NCBI GenBank assembly: GCA_936940865.1
Contig: CAKZJB010000037.1
Coordinates: 1 to 54,621, forward strand
Source: an uncultured Asticcacaulis sp.
GTDB lineage: Bacteria; Pseudomonadota; Alphaproteobacteria; Caulobacterales; Caulobacteraceae
Direction: 5' to 3'
Length of the DNA: 54,621 nt
Shown: in pieces, positions 1-8,592 of the stretch
Layout of the letters: every line of letters begins with the position of its first letter
Position numbering within the stretch: the first letter of the stretch is position 1
The notes under the pieces: model-generated
Seen by the model: only the letters and a program-made list of their open reading frames with translations
What the model was told of the DNA's origin: nothing
Databases searched by the model: none
Made by a program: the position numbers and the translations under genes

Positions 1-1
1 G

Positions 2-25
2 GAGATGTGGTGGTGGGGTTTCTTG
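2..25 (+). repeat. fragment of the inverted-repeat element family
   Basis: These 24 bases are identical to positions 10132-10155, inside the long inverted-repeat element upstream of the 10274 aminotransferase. They share the core GAGATGTGGTGGTGGGG, which also occurs at 6862-6878. The element is cut by the window edge, so its left arm cannot be seen. Confidence 0.7.
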
Positions 26-122
26 TGGTTCCGCAAAATGTGTGAATCCGATAGCCCGTGGAACAGGGAGAAGGGACGTCTGCCAAACTCGCGTTGCGAG
101 GTTATCTCGGAGACGCGGCGGC

Positions 123-150
123 TTGCCAAACCCTTGGCCTGCGCTACATA
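123..150 (+). promoter_or_regulatory. candidate leaderless promoter of queF
   Basis: TTGCCA at 123-128 and TACATA at 145-150 are separated by 16 bases. The -10 box ends 6 bases before the queF ATG at 157, so transcription would begin at or next to the start codon. No Shine-Dalgarno sequence precedes this ATG. The layout resembles that upstream of dapF (TATATA at 50000-50005). This is an inference from spacing only. Confidence 0.4.
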
Positions 151-156
151 AGCGCA

Positions 157-618
157 ATGAGCCATTATACCGACAACCTGACGCAACTGGGCGGCGACGC
201 CCGTCCGGCAGACGATCCTGCCCACGCCACGCTGGAGCGCGTGCCCAATCCGCACCCCGACATCGACTATGTCGCGCGCTTCACGGCGCCGGAATTCACC
301 TCGCTGTGCCCGGTGACGGGACAGCCGGACTTCGCGCACCTGGTCATCGACTACGTGCCCGGCGACTGGCTGGTCGAATCGAAGTCGCTGAAACTGTTCC
401 TGACCAGCTTCCGCAACCATGGCGCCTTCCACGAGGACTGTACCATCCATATCGCCAAGCGGCTCAAGGACCTGCTCGATCCGCGCTGGCTGCGTATCGG
501 CGGCTTCTGGTACCCGCGCGGCGGCATTCCCATTGACGTCTTCTGGCAGACAAGCGAACCTCCGAAGGGCGTGCTGGTGCCGGACTTCGGCGTCCAGCCC
601 TACCGCGGACGGGGGTAA
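157..618 (+). CDS. queF: NADPH-dependent 7-cyano-7-deazaguanine reductase QueF
   Basis: The product (153 aa) reduces preQ0 to preQ1 in the cytoplasm, the nitrile-reducing step of queuosine tRNA modification. It has the length of the short single-domain QueF type. Visible signatures are the catalytic cysteine in [11 protein letters not shown] (about residue 50), the QueF-specific ESKSLKLF motif (about residues 70-77) that binds NADPH, and the acid residues in FHEDC. The ATG at 157 was chosen because the protein then starts where the family does; a GTG at 58 in frame would add 33 residues with no family character. A -10-like box lies just before the ATG, so the mRNA may be leaderless. The next gene follows after 4 bases. 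Confidence 0.93.
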   Translation: MSHYTDNLTQLGGDARPADDPAHATLERVPNPHPDIDYVARFTAPEFTSLCPVTGQPDFAHLVIDYVPGDWLVESKSLKLFLTSFRNHGAFHEDCTIHIAKRLKDLLDPRWLRIGGFWYPRGGIPIDVFWQTSEPPKGVLVPDFGVQPYRGRG

Positions 619-622
619 GCTG

Positions 623-1153
623 GTGATTGGGGGAACAACGGCCGACCGATCAGGCAAGACCCTGTGGAACCGGTGGTGGATACGCTTTCCGGCCTATCTG
701 GTCTGTGCGCCGGTCGTCATTGCCGTGGTCGATGTCCTGATGGCGGCCGCTTTCACCTTCTTCTCGGACGGCTATCTCGGTGACATGTCGGAAGTGTTGC
801 CGCCGCTGTCGTTCCTGAGCCTTTGGGCCGGCGGTCAGATGGTGCCGCTTCTTCTGCCGTTGGTCGTGATCGAACTTGGAAACCGTAAGCGGAAGTCGGC
901 CGTGCCGCCGGTTCTTTGCGCGCTTTTTGTCGCGGTCTTCACGGCGGCGTTGATGGCGTCGCTTATGACTGTCATGTTGATCTCCAGCCACATTCCGAAC
1001 GGCTATCTGTTTTCCAACTGGCAATTCGGCGTGCTCATCATTCTCGGTAGTTGCATCGCCGGAGGCGCTTGTGCAACGGCGCTGGTATCGCCTCTGGTCC
1101 GCCGCTGGGCTGAGCGCAATGCCTCGGCCAAGGATTTGGCCGAGCATTTTTAA
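623..1153 (+). CDS. four-helix integral membrane protein of unknown function
   Basis: The protein (176 aa) is not assigned to a family I recognise. It starts with a GTG at 623 preceded by a GGGGG stretch 8 to 12 bases upstream; the reading frame is open further upstream, but that part overlaps queF. Four hydrophobic segments are visible at roughly residues 21-46, 60-80, 90-115 and 128-155, joined by short polar loops, with a charged C-terminus (RRWAERNASAKDLAEHF). The spacing behind queF suggests translational coupling. It runs convergently into the nitroreductase gene and overlaps its end by 4 bases. Function unknown. Confidence 0.7.
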   Translation: MIGGTTADRSGKTLWNRWWIRFPAYLVCAPVVIAVVDVLMAAAFTFFSDGYLGDMSEVLPPLSFLSLWAGGQMVPLLLPLVVIELGNRKRKSAVPPVLCALFVAVFTAALMASLMTVMLISSHIPNGYLFSNWQFGVLIILGSCIAGGACATALVSPLVRRWAERNASAKDLAEHF

Positions 1154-1776
1154 GCCGGCTGCCACCAGCCGATGCGCGCGGCGTAATCCGGCCGGTCGCG
1201 TTCCAGCGGCGGCTCCGACGGCGTGCCGAGGAAGATCCAGCCGGCGACATTTTCATGCGGCTTGAGACCCAGCAACGCCCTGGCCTCGTCGTCGTAGCTA
1301 TACCAGTCGGTGATCCAGTTGGCGCCGTAGCCGAGCGCGCCCGCCGCGATGAGCATCGTTTGGCAGACGGCGGCGGCCGACAGCTGCTGTTCCCAAAGCG
1401 GAATCTTGTGCGGCTGGACGGGCGAGGACACGATCAGCAGGGCCTCCGGCGGGGTCGTCAGCTTGAGCAGGGCGACTTCGGCCTTCTTGGGTTCAGGCTG
1501 CGTGGCCGCCAGAACCATCAGCCGCTCCGCCAGTTGGGCCTTGGCCTCGGGCGTAAAGCGCACGACGCGCCAGGGACCGATCTTGCCATGGTCGGGGACG
1601 CGCAGGCCGATTTCGATCAGCAGGTCGACTTCCTCCGGCGACGGTCCGGGCGCGGTCAGGGTCGGCGCCGGCGCGCTGCGGCGGTGGAACAGCCGGTCCA
1701 GCACTTCGGCGGACCTTTCCTGCGGCAGGGGCTGGCCGAAGGCGATGGGCGTGCGGTCGAAATCGGGCAGGGGCAT
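1150..1776 (-). CDS. YdjA-type nitroreductase family protein
   Basis: The product (208 aa) is a flavin-dependent nitroreductase-fold oxidoreductase, expected to use FMN and NAD(P)H. The N-terminal RLFHRRSAP segment is the FMN phosphate-binding motif of the family, followed by VPDHGKIGPWRVVRF, typical of YdjA-like members. Near the C-terminus, a G-Y-G-ANWITDW segment and HENVAGWIFLGTP fit the same group. Physiological substrate is unknown in this subfamily. The ATG at 1776 is preferred; a longer frame to 1839 would overlap the start of the divergent Nudix gene and adds residues without family character. Confidence 0.88.
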   Translation of the reverse strand: MPLPDFDRTPIAFGQPLPQERSAEVLDRLFHRRSAPAPTLTAPGPSPEEVDLLIEIGLRVPDHGKIGPWRVVRFTPEAKAQLAERLMVLAATQPEPKKAEVALLKLTTPPEALLIVSSPVQPHKIPLWEQQLSAAAVCQTMLIAAGALGYGANWITDWYSYDDEARALLGLKPHENVAGWIFLGTPSEPPLERDRPDYAARIGWWQPA

Positions 1777-1837
1777 TAAGACACCGTGGGGCAAGGAATC
1801 GCTTTGACTATACCGCGCGTCCGTGCAAATCCACAGC

Positions 1838-2467
1838 ATGGATCAGACATTGCCGCCCTGGGACAGCCCTGCCGCCGCCGCCCGGCGTCCCGGCTGGAAA
1901 ACGCTCACCCTCGAGACGCAATTCGAAAACCCCTGGCTGCGGGTCGAAAAGAGCGATGTCATCGCGCCGACCGGCAATCCCGCCGGATACGGGGTGGTGC
2001 GCTTCAAGAACCGCGCGATCGCCGTCTTTGCCCTGCACGACGACGGCACGGTGCCGCTGGTCGGCCAGATGCGTTATCCGCTCGGCACCTACAGCTGGGA
2101 AATTCCCGAAGGCGGTGCGCCGCTCGATGAAGATCCCGCCGACGGCGCACGGCGCGAACTGCGTGAAGAAACGGGCCTGGTCGCCGGCACCCTCGTCGAA
2201 ATCCTTCAGATGGACCTGTCGAATTCCGTGACGGACGAGGTCGCCGTCTGCTTCCTGGCGACCGGCCTGTCGCAAGCGGAAATCGAGCCCGACGAGACGG
2301 AAAACTTCGAATATGCCCGGGTTCCCTTCCGGCAATTGTTGGAAGCTGTTATAAAAGGGCAGGTTCGCGATGGTTTAACCGTTGCCAGTGTACTGAGGGT
2401 GCACCATATGGCGGTAACGGGCGAATTGCCGCCGCACTTGTGCGAGGCCGTGCTGGCCCGCGATTGA
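1838..2467 (+). CDS. Nudix hydrolase, ADP-ribose pyrophosphatase-like
   Basis: The protein (209 aa) carries a perfect Nudix box: G at about residue 94, then x5-E-x7-REL-x-EE-x-GL (within GGAPLDEDPADGARRELREE and the TGL after it), which binds the divalent metals and cleaves the diphosphate. The flanking SWEIPEGG and VGQMRYPLGTYSWE strands are those of the ADP-sugar (NudF-like) branch, so ADP-ribose or ADP-sugars are the likely substrates. The ATG at 1838 is chosen over a GTG at 1823. cysE begins 15 bases after the stop, suggesting co-transcription. Confidence 0.88.
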   Translation: MDQTLPPWDSPAAAARRPGWKTLTLETQFENPWLRVEKSDVIAPTGNPAGYGVVRFKNRAIAVFALHDDGTVPLVGQMRYPLGTYSWEIPEGGAPLDEDPADGARRELREETGLVAGTLVEILQMDLSNSVTDEVAVCFLATGLSQAEIEPDETENFEYARVPFRQLLEAVIKGQVRDGLTVASVLRVHHMAVTGELPPHLCEAVLARD

Positions 2468-2482
2468 CGTAAGGAGTCCGGC

Positions 2483-3310
2483 ATGGCTCAGGTTTTCGAA
2501 GTCATTACCCCCGAAGACAAGCCGATCTGGCTGTGCCTGCGCCAGGAAGCGTCCGATGCGCTGGCGGCGGAACCGGGGCTGGCCTCGATGCTGCACTCGA
2601 CCATCCTGTCGCACGACGACCTGGCCTCGGCCCTGTCCTATCACATCGCGCGCAAGGTCGGAGACGACACATTGCGCGGCATGACCCTGCGTGAGCTGGC
2701 GCAAAAGGTGTATGCCACCGACCCGTCCCTGGTCGAGGCGGCCGAGGCCGACCTGCAGGCCGTTTATGAGCGCGATCCCGCCGCCAAGGGGTATCTCCAG
2801 GCCTTCATGTTCTTCAAGGGCTTCCTGGCGCTGCAGATTCACCGCGTCGGCCACCGCCTGTGGCAGGAGGGGCGCTATACCATGGCGCACTACCTGCAAA
2901 GCCGCGTCTCGGAACTCTTCCAGATCGACATCCATCCGGCCGCCAGGATCGGCAAGGGCATCTTCATCGACCATGGCACGGGCGTCGTCATCGGCGAAAC
3001 CGCCGTGGTCGACGACGAGGTCTCGATGCTGCACGGCGTGACCCTGGGCGGCACGGGCGCCGAGCGCGGCGACCGCCACCCCAAGATCGGGCGTGGCGTG
3101 CTGCTGGGCGCTGGCGCCAAGGTGCTGGGCAATATCACCATCGGCGAATACGCCAAGGTCGCGTCGGGCTCGGTGGTGCTGAAGCCCGTGCCGGCGCACT
3201 GCACCGCGGCCGGCGTGCCGGCGCGGCTGGTCAACTGCAAGACTTGCGAAGACCCGGCGCGCAAGATGGACCATACCCTGGCCGACGTCGACTATGACTA
3301 CGTCATTTAG
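2483..3310 (+). CDS. cysE: serine O-acetyltransferase CysE
   Basis: The enzyme (275 aa) transfers acetyl from acetyl-CoA to L-serine, making O-acetylserine for cysteine synthesis. The N-terminal alpha-helical domain is followed by a left-handed beta-helix of hexapeptide repeats (about residues 160-250). Catalytic histidines are visible in IDHGTGVVIGE and LHGVTLGGTG, and the acetyl-CoA region in GAGAKVLGNITIG. AAGVPARLV closes the repeat domain as in CysE proteins. An AAGGAG Shine-Dalgarno lies 8 bases before the ATG. It is linked to the Nudix gene upstream; the 150-base gap downstream shows no clear terminator. Confidence 0.95.
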   Translation: MAQVFEVITPEDKPIWLCLRQEASDALAAEPGLASMLHSTILSHDDLASALSYHIARKVGDDTLRGMTLRELAQKVYATDPSLVEAAEADLQAVYERDPAAKGYLQAFMFFKGFLALQIHRVGHRLWQEGRYTMAHYLQSRVSELFQIDIHPAARIGKGIFIDHGTGVVIGETAVVDDEVSMLHGVTLGGTGAERGDRHPKIGRGVLLGAGAKVLGNITIGEYAKVASGSVVLKPVPAHCTAAGVPARLVNCKTCEDPARKMDHTLADVDYDYVI

Positions 3311-3460
3311 GGGATAAGCGGCTTTTCCGTTTGCACTGCGGGATGGTGCGCCGTATGAGGCGACACGCAAATTTTATCCCCGTCCGGGAGGAACTGTGCT
3401 TTCATGAGATCATGGGGCGCATGACAGACCCCGGAATCAAACTGCATTCAGAGGCCGCCC

Positions 3461-3661
3461 ATGTCCCCGACGGAAATCAACAAGGTTCAGGATTATCTGT
3501 TCTCGATCTTCAAGACCAAGGGGCTTGAGGTCAAGGCGCGCAAACAGAAGGATTCCGCCGAGGTGTTCATCGGCGAGGAGTTCATCGGCGTCGTCTATGT
3601 CGACGAGGACGAGGAAGGCTCCTACCTCTTCGAAATGGCCATCCTGAAGGAAGACCTGTAA
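3461..3661 (+). CDS. DUF3126 family small protein
   Basis: This acidic 66-residue protein (EINKVQDYLFSIFKTKGLEV... followed by AEVFIGEEFIGVVYVDEDEE) matches my recollection of the DUF3126 family, found in alphaproteobacteria and of unknown function. No membrane segment or catalytic motif is visible. It is a single-gene unit closed by a strong rho-independent terminator that begins 7 bases after the stop codon. Confidence 0.85.
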   Translation: MSPTEINKVQDYLFSIFKTKGLEVKARKQKDSAEVFIGEEFIGVVYVDEDEEGSYLFEMAILKEDL

Positions 3662-3668
3662 AAATCAA

Positions 3669-3697
3669 AAAGGCCGCCTGCGAAAGGCGGCCTTTTT
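3669..3697. terminator. bidirectional rho-independent terminator
   Basis: The stem AAAGGCCGCCT / AGGCGGCCTTT with a short GCGA loop is flanked by an A-tract on the left and a T-tract on the right. It therefore fits both the rightward DUF3126 gene and the leftward membrane-protein gene ending at 3699. Confidence 0.9.
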
Positions 3698-3698
3698 C

Positions 3699-4256
3699 TC
3701 AATACATATCCGCCTTGGCCCGGTTGCGGCGCCGGGCGCGCGGCTCGACGTCGGGCGGCGGGGGCGTGGCGCCGCGGGCTTCCTCGGCCTTGCGCACCTT
3801 TTCCTCGGCCTTGTGGACGCGGCGGCGGTCGAGTTCGTCGCCGGCGGCCTGGACCAGTTCGGCGAACATCGACAGGAACTGCGGGAAACGCGAGGCCAAA
3901 AAGCCGCCGATGATGGCGACGGCGGCGGCGGCGAACGGCGAATGTTTCGACATGCTTTCGATCATGCGCGACAGGCTGCCGACCGAGGAGTTGGCGAAGG
4001 CCTCGTCGAACATGCGCTCTTTCTTGGAGCGCTTGTCCTTGCGGTGAACCGCCTTGACGATGCCGTAGATGGCGATCGGAATGAAAAGGACCAGGCCGCA
4101 GAGGGCGGGGCCGGCGATCGGGCCGAACTGCTGGGTCAGGTAATTATAAAGCGAGACGCTGAGCCAGATAATGCCCAGAATCGTACAGGCAAGCATCAGG
4201 ACAAAGCCGATCAGAGAGGTTTTGAACGACTCGATCTTGTGCGAAACATTGAACAT
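3699..4256 (-). CDS. hypothetical membrane protein, holin-like topology
   Basis: The 185-residue protein has two hydrophobic helices at about residues 13-35 and 48-66, a basic stretch (HRKDKRSKKER), a third weak hydrophobic segment (AAAAVAIIGGFLASRFPQF, about 109-127) and a highly charged C-terminal tail rich in Arg, Lys and Pro. The topology recalls small phage-holin-superfamily proteins of proteobacteria, but no diagnostic motif can be claimed. It stands alone and ends at the shared terminator. Confidence 0.65.
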   Translation of the reverse strand: MFNVSHKIESFKTSLIGFVLMLACTILGIIWLSVSLYNYLTQQFGPIAGPALCGLVLFIPIAIYGIVKAVHRKDKRSKKERMFDEAFANSSVGSLSRMIESMSKHSPFAAAAVAIIGGFLASRFPQFLSMFAELVQAAGDELDRRRVHKAEEKVRKAEEARGATPPPPDVEPRARRRNRAKADMY

Positions 4257-4365
4257 GGCGCCCTTCTTACCTCCGGTGTCCCGATACGTCCCTGATAGAC
4301 AGCATACAGGAATAAGAGAACAATATGTTTAAGTTTCCCGTGATTTTCCAAGGTAAGTCAAGCGC

Positions 4366-4644
4366 ATGATGCTGGTTCAGGGGGTGTGGCACGCACTCAG
4401 GGTGGTCAGCGCCGCCATGTTCTGGCTGATGACCATCGGGCTTGTCTGGGCGGGGCTGGCCATGATGGGCAGCGATTCGCACTGGGGCTGGGCCGACCTC
4501 GCCGTGGCGACGGGGATATTTGCCGCTCGCGGGCTGATTTCGCCGCGGTTCGTGCCGGTGGGCGCCAGCTATGTCATCGGTTTCGCGGCGCAGCTCATCT
4601 TTCTTATGATCGCGGCCTTGCTTACCGGTTACACGGTTTCCTGA
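4366..4644 (+). CDS. small three-helix membrane protein, unknown
   Basis: The 92-residue protein consists of three hydrophobic segments (about residues 10-34, 43-58 and 66-90) with few charged residues. It starts with ATG-ATG at 4366/4369 and ends 16 bases inside the 3' end of the convergent aminotransferase gene. No family was recognised. The hydrophobic pattern and a plausible start support a real gene, but the evidence is only moderate. Confidence 0.5.
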   Translation: MMLVQGVWHALRVVSAAMFWLMTIGLVWAGLAMMGSDSHWGWADLAVATGIFAARGLISPRFVPVGASYVIGFAAQLIFLMIAALLTGYTVS

Positions 4645-5936
4645 AGCGCCTCGCGGATCGTCGCGACCATGGTGTCGATCTCGGCTTTCTCGACGATCAG
4701 CGGCGGCGACAGGGCGATGATGTCGCCGGTTACGCGGATCAGCAGCCCCTTGTCGTAGCAGCGGTCGAATACCTCCAGCGCCCGGGCCGTCGCGGCCCCG
4801 GCACGCGGCTCCAGCTCGATGCCGCCGACAAGGCCCAGGTTGCGGATATCGACGACGTGGCGGGCATCGCGAAGGGAATGTACCGCCTCCTGCCAGTAAC
4901 CGGCCAGCGACGCGGCGCGGGCGAACAGGCCTTCGTCCTCGTAGATGCCGAGCGTGGCGATGCCGGCGGCGCAGGCCAGCGGATGGCCCGAATAGGTATA
5001 GCCGTGAAACAGCTCGATCGGCGTTTCGGAAGCCTGCATGAAGGTGTCGTAAATCCTGTTCGACACGGCGACCGCGCCCATGGGCACGGCGGCATTGGTG
5101 ATGCCTTTTGCCATGCAGATCATGTCGGGGCGCACGCCGAAATAGTCGGCGCCGAAAGCTGCGCCCAGCCGCCCGAATCCGGTGATGACCTCGTCGAAGA
5201 TCAGCAGGATATCGTGCTTGTCGCAGATCGCGCGCAGGCGCTGCAGATAGCCTTTTGGCGGCACCAGGACGCCGGTCGATCCGGCGACGGGTTCGACGAT
5301 GACGGCGGCGATCGTCGAGGCGTCGTGCAGGGCGACGATTCGCTCCAGCGCGTCGGCCAGATCGGTGCCGCCGTGTTCGGGTTCGCCTTTCGAGAACAGA
5401 TTGCCCGGCACGCCGTGCGTATGCGGCAGGTGGTCGACGCCCGTCAGCAGCGTCCCGAAGGTCATGCGGTTGCGCACGATACCGCCGACGCTGATCCCGC
5501 CGAAGCCGACACCGTGATAGGCGCGTTCGCGCCCGATCAACCGCGTCTTCGCCCCCTGGCCGCGCATGCGCTGGTAGCTGAGCGCGATCTTGAGCGCCGT
5601 ATCGGCGGCCTCGGAACCTGAATTGGTCAGGAAGATGCGCCTGAGGTCGAACGGCATGAAGCCTGCAAGCTTTTCGGTAAACGCGAAGGCGAGGGGATGG
5701 CCCATATTGAAGGTTGGCGCGAAGTCCATCACCGCCGCCTGCTTCTGGATCGCCTCGGTGATCTGGCGGCGGCCGTGGCCGGCATTGACGCACCACAGGC
5801 CCGACGTCGCGTCCAGGATCTGCCGGTTATCGTGCGAAGTGTAGTACATCCCCGAAGCGGCGGCGAGCAGCTTCGGTTTCGCCTTGAACGCGCGGTTGGG
5901 CGTAAAGGGCATCCAGAAGCTGTCGAGGTTGTCCAT
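4629..5936 (-). CDS. class III omega-amino acid:pyruvate aminotransferase
   Basis: The PLP enzyme (435 aa) closely resembles beta-alanine/omega-amino acid:pyruvate transaminases: FWMPFTPNRAFK at the N-terminus, SGLWCVNAGHG, LTNSGSEAADTALK, AYHGVGFGG, the PLP aspartate in LLIFDEVITGFGRLG (about residue 245) and the PLP lysine in MAKGITNA (about residue 285). It would transaminate omega-amines such as beta-alanine, GABA or propylamines with pyruvate in the cytoplasm. It is divergent from the GntR regulator gene, and the TGTGATCACA operator at 6002-6011 lies between them, so it is probably repressed by that protein. The exact amine substrate cannot be read from sequence. Confidence 0.9.
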   Translation of the reverse strand: MDNLDSFWMPFTPNRAFKAKPKLLAAASGMYYTSHDNRQILDATSGLWCVNAGHGRRQITEAIQKQAAVMDFAPTFNMGHPLAFAFTEKLAGFMPFDLRRIFLTNSGSEAADTALKIALSYQRMRGQGAKTRLIGRERAYHGVGFGGISVGGIVRNRMTFGTLLTGVDHLPHTHGVPGNLFSKGEPEHGGTDLADALERIVALHDASTIAAVIVEPVAGSTGVLVPPKGYLQRLRAICDKHDILLIFDEVITGFGRLGAAFGADYFGVRPDMICMAKGITNAAVPMGAVAVSNRIYDTFMQASETPIELFHGYTYSGHPLACAAGIATLGIYEDEGLFARAASLAGYWQEAVHSLRDARHVVDIRNLGLVGGIELEPRAGAATARALEVFDRCYDKGLLIRVTGDIIALSPPLIVEKAEIDTMVATIREALQETV

Positions 5937-6000
5937 GATCGGTCTCTTTTTGGGCTGGCAGTAGCGCGGAACGTGCTAAGGTGCCTGGAGTCGGCGCCTA

Positions 6001-6012
6001 TTGTGATCACAG
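6001..6012. promoter_or_regulatory. GntR operator candidate, copy 1
   Basis: TTGTGATCACAG contains the perfect 10-base palindrome TGTGATCACA (6002-6011). It lies between the divergent aminotransferase (start 5936) and gntR (start 6058), where one bound dimer could control both. The same palindrome occurs at 7040-7049, 13074-13083, 18304-18313 and 25906-25915. Confidence 0.75.
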
Positions 6013-6057
6013 CGACGACCGGCAGACAAGAGGTCTTCGCTGGAAGGGCGGGCAAGA

Positions 6058-6768
6058 ATGAAGGTGGTTTCCCTGAAACCGGCAACCAATGACAACGCCA
6101 GCGCCCATGCGCAGGTCTACGAAGCGCTCAGCGAGGACCTCATCCAGGGGCAGATTCCTCCGCTGAAGCCGTTGTCGCTGCGCGGGATCGCGCAACGCTA
6201 CGGCGTGTCGCCCATGCCGGTGCGCGAGGCCGTGCGCCGGCTGATCGCCGAAAAGGCGCTGGAGTTGCAGGCCGAAAACAAGCGCCTGCGCGTGCCGCAC
6301 CTGACCGAACACCGCCTGAAGCAACTGACGATGGCGCGCTGCTGGGTCGAGCCGGAACTGGCGGCCATGGCGGCGCCGCGGATGGCGCGCGACGACATCA
6401 AACGCCTGCGGGACGATGATGCGACGCTCATGCGGGCTTTGAAAAGCGGTGACGTCTCGGCCTACATGCAGGCCAATCATGACTTCCATTTCACAATCTA
6501 TCGCGCCGCCGACGCCGACCTGCTGTGCGGCATGGCGCGGAGTTTATGGCTGCAAAGCGGCCCCTTCATGCGGGTCGTCTTCGGCCGGCTGGGCACGGTG
6601 CAACTGCCCAAGGACCATCACCAGGACATGATCGCGGCGTTCGAAGCCGGCAATGCCGATGCGGCGCGCGCTTCGATGGCCGAGGACATCGGTGAAGGCA
6701 TGAACCTGATGCTGGACGCGATCGGCGACCACGACCTGCCGCAGCCCAAACGGCGGGGCAGGGGTTAG
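6058..6768 (+). CDS. GntR family (FadR/FCD) transcriptional regulator
   Basis: The 236-residue protein has an N-terminal winged helix (about residues 15-80; LSLRGIAQRYGVSPMPVREAVRRL is the recognition region) and a C-terminal all-helical FCD effector domain (about 95-220), with the FCD landmark ANHDFHFTIYRAA. This is the layout of FadR-type repressors that bind a carboxylate or amine-derived ligand. It is placed in the middle of amine catabolism genes, and the same palindrome TGTGATCACA precedes its own gene and four other units of the locus. I infer that it represses them and itself; the ligand may be a gamma-glutamylated amine or GABA-like intermediate. Confidence 0.92.
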   Translation: MKVVSLKPATNDNASAHAQVYEALSEDLIQGQIPPLKPLSLRGIAQRYGVSPMPVREAVRRLIAEKALELQAENKRLRVPHLTEHRLKQLTMARCWVEPELAAMAAPRMARDDIKRLRDDDATLMRALKSGDVSAYMQANHDFHFTIYRAADADLLCGMARSLWLQSGPFMRVVFGRLGTVQLPKDHHQDMIAAFEAGNADAARASMAEDIGEGMNLMLDAIGDHDLPQPKRRGRG

Positions 6769-6778
6769 CGGCAACTTT

Positions 6779-6987
6779 CTTATACCTTCCCGCTGGGCGG
6801 GGAGGGTGAGCGTAGCCGAGGTAGGGCCTCGGCAAGCGCAAGACGAGCGAGCGAAGCGAGTGAGATGTGGTGGTGGGGGCGGAGAAGACGCGCATACCCA
6901 GCCTGTAAGCTCTACGCCCCCCCACCGTCATCGCTGTCGCATGCGCTCGCGCGCTGCCACCTCCCCCGCCTGGCGGGGGAGTATAAG
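6779..6987. repeat. inverted-repeat element in the gntR-puuC gap
   Basis: The ends are imperfect inverted copies: CTTATAC at 6779-6785 pairs with GTATAAG at 6981-6987, each followed inward by a GC-rich hairpin (6786-6805 and 6959-6980). The interior holds GAGATGTGGTGGTGGGG (6862-6878), also present at 2-18 and 10132-10148. No reading frame of note is present; it fills most of the 301-base gap between gntR and puuC. Confidence 0.65.
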
Positions 6988-7009
6988 CTCAAGAGCATAA
7001 TCCGACATA

Positions 7010-7039
7010 TTGACTTCGCACGTTCTGGCGGTGTCTAAT
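7010..7039 (+). promoter_or_regulatory. puuC-gabD promoter
   Basis: TTGACT (7010-7015) and TCTAAT (7034-7039) are 18 bases apart. The operator palindrome at 7039-7050 begins on the last base of the -10 box, the position expected for a repressor that blocks RNA polymerase. The start codon of puuC follows at 7070. Confidence 0.6.
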
Positions 7040-7050
7040 TGTGATCACAA
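7039..7050. promoter_or_regulatory. GntR operator candidate, copy 2
   Basis: The perfect 12-base palindrome TTGTGATCACAA stands 19 bases before the puuC start codon and abuts the predicted -10 box. It belongs to the five-copy set of the locus. Confidence 0.78.
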
Positions 7051-7069
7051 AGCGCTTAAGCAGGTGCCC

Positions 7070-8590
7070 ATGCCGATCTCCCCGCCGCAACTTCCCGCAG
7101 ATACGCTCGACGGCGTCCTGGCGTCGATCGCGAAACTCGACCTGCCGAAACTGGCGCTGATCGACGGCCAGGAGGTCGCGGCCCACACCGGCCGGACCTT
7201 CGACAACTTTTCGTCGCGCGACGGCACGCTCGTCAATGCCATCGCGGCCTGCGACAGCGCCGATGTCGACCATGCCGTAAAGGTGGCGCGCACGGCCTTC
7301 GAAGACGGGCGCTGGAGCCGACAGTCTCCGCGCGCCCGCAAGAAGGTTCTGCACAAACTGGCCGACCTGATGCAGGCCCATGCTGAGAACCTGGCGTTGC
7401 TGGAAAGCCTCGACACCGGAAAGCCGATCCGCGACGCGCGGGGATTCGACGTTCCCGCTTCCATCAACACCGTCCGCTATTACGCCGAAGCGATCGACAA
7501 GATCTATGGCGAGGTCGCGCCGACGCCGCACGACCGCCTGTCCTATGTGGTGCATGAACCCCTGGGCGTCGTCGGCGCCATCGTGCCGTGGAACTTCCCG
7601 CTGCATATGGCGATGTGGAAGGTGGCGCCGGCGCTGGCCATGGGGAATTCGGTGGTCCTGAAGCCCGCCGAGCTGTCGTCGATGACCGCGCTCTATACGG
7701 CCATGCTGGCGCTCGAAGCCGGCCTGCCGGCGGGCGTATGGAATGTCGTGACGGGGCTTGGCGCCGAGGCGGGCAACGCCTTGTCCCGTCATATGGACGT
7801 CGACATGATCGCCTTTACGGGATCGGGCGTCGTCGGGCGCCAGCTGATGCGCGCCTCGGCCGACTCGAACCTCAAGCGCGTGTCGCTGGAACTCGGCGGC
7901 AAGAGCCCGCAGATCGTCTTTGCCGACGCAGACAATCTCGACGCGGCAGCGTCGGCCGCCGCCTGGGGCGTCTTCTATAACCAGGGCCAGGTGTGCACGG
8001 CATCGTCACGCCTGCTTGTGGAAGCGTCGATCAAGGACGCGTTTGTCGAAAAGGTGACCGCCGCCGCCAAGGCCATCACGGTCGGCGATCCGTTCGACCC
8101 CGCGACGCAGTTCGGCGCCATGGTATCGGAGCGCCAGATGAACACGGCGCTCGACTATATCGAAAAGGGGCAGTCCGGCGGCGGGCGCCTGCTCTTGGGC
8201 GGCGAACGCATTCGCGGCGACTGCGGCGGCTACTATGTCGCGCCGTCCGTGCTCGACAATATCACGCCCGACAACACGCTGGCTCAGGAAGAGGTCTTCG
8301 GGCCGGTCCTGTCGGTCATGACTTTCAAGGATGAGGCCGAGGCCTTCCGCATCGCCAACGGCACGGTCTACGGTCTGGCGGCCGGCGCGTGGACGTCGAA
8401 CGTCAGCCGCGCCATGCGCGCGGCCCATGCGCTTAAAGCCGGGCTGGTGTGGATCAATGGCTGGGACGCCTGCGACATCACATCGCCCTTCGGCGGCGTG
8501 AAACAGTCGGGTTTCGGTCGCGATCGCAGCCTGCACGCCCTATATAAGTATGCCGACCTTAAGGCCATTTCGATAAGCTTCGAGCCCTGA
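7070..8590 (+). CDS. puuC: aldehyde dehydrogenase, PuuC-like
   Basis: The 506-residue NAD(P)+-dependent aldehyde dehydrogenase has the family core: VVGAIVPWNFPL, the nucleotide-binding FTGSGVVGRQL, the general base in LELGGKSPQIVF (about residue 270) and the nucleophile cysteine in NQGQVCTASSRL (about residue 304). The N-terminus (LALIDGQEVAAHTGRTFDNFSSRDGTLV) and overall layout match gamma-glutamyl-gamma-aminobutyraldehyde dehydrogenases, the third step of the Puu putrescine pathway. The ATG at 7070 is preferred; a longer frame from 7010 would run across the promoter and operator. gabD begins 2 bases after the stop. Confidence 0.87.
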   Translation: MPISPPQLPADTLDGVLASIAKLDLPKLALIDGQEVAAHTGRTFDNFSSRDGTLVNAIAACDSADVDHAVKVARTAFEDGRWSRQSPRARKKVLHKLADLMQAHAENLALLESLDTGKPIRDARGFDVPASINTVRYYAEAIDKIYGEVAPTPHDRLSYVVHEPLGVVGAIVPWNFPLHMAMWKVAPALAMGNSVVLKPAELSSMTALYTAMLALEAGLPAGVWNVVTGLGAEAGNALSRHMDVDMIAFTGSGVVGRQLMRASADSNLKRVSLELGGKSPQIVFADADNLDAAASAAAWGVFYNQGQVCTASSRLLVEASIKDAFVEKVTAAAKAITVGDPFDPATQFGAMVSERQMNTALDYIEKGQSGGGRLLLGGERIRGDCGGYYVAPSVLDNITPDNTLAQEEVFGPVLSVMTFKDEAEAFRIANGTVYGLAAGAWTSNVSRAMRAAHALKAGLVWINGWDACDITSPFGGVKQSGFGRDRSLHALYKYADLKAISISFEP

Positions 8591-8592
8591 TC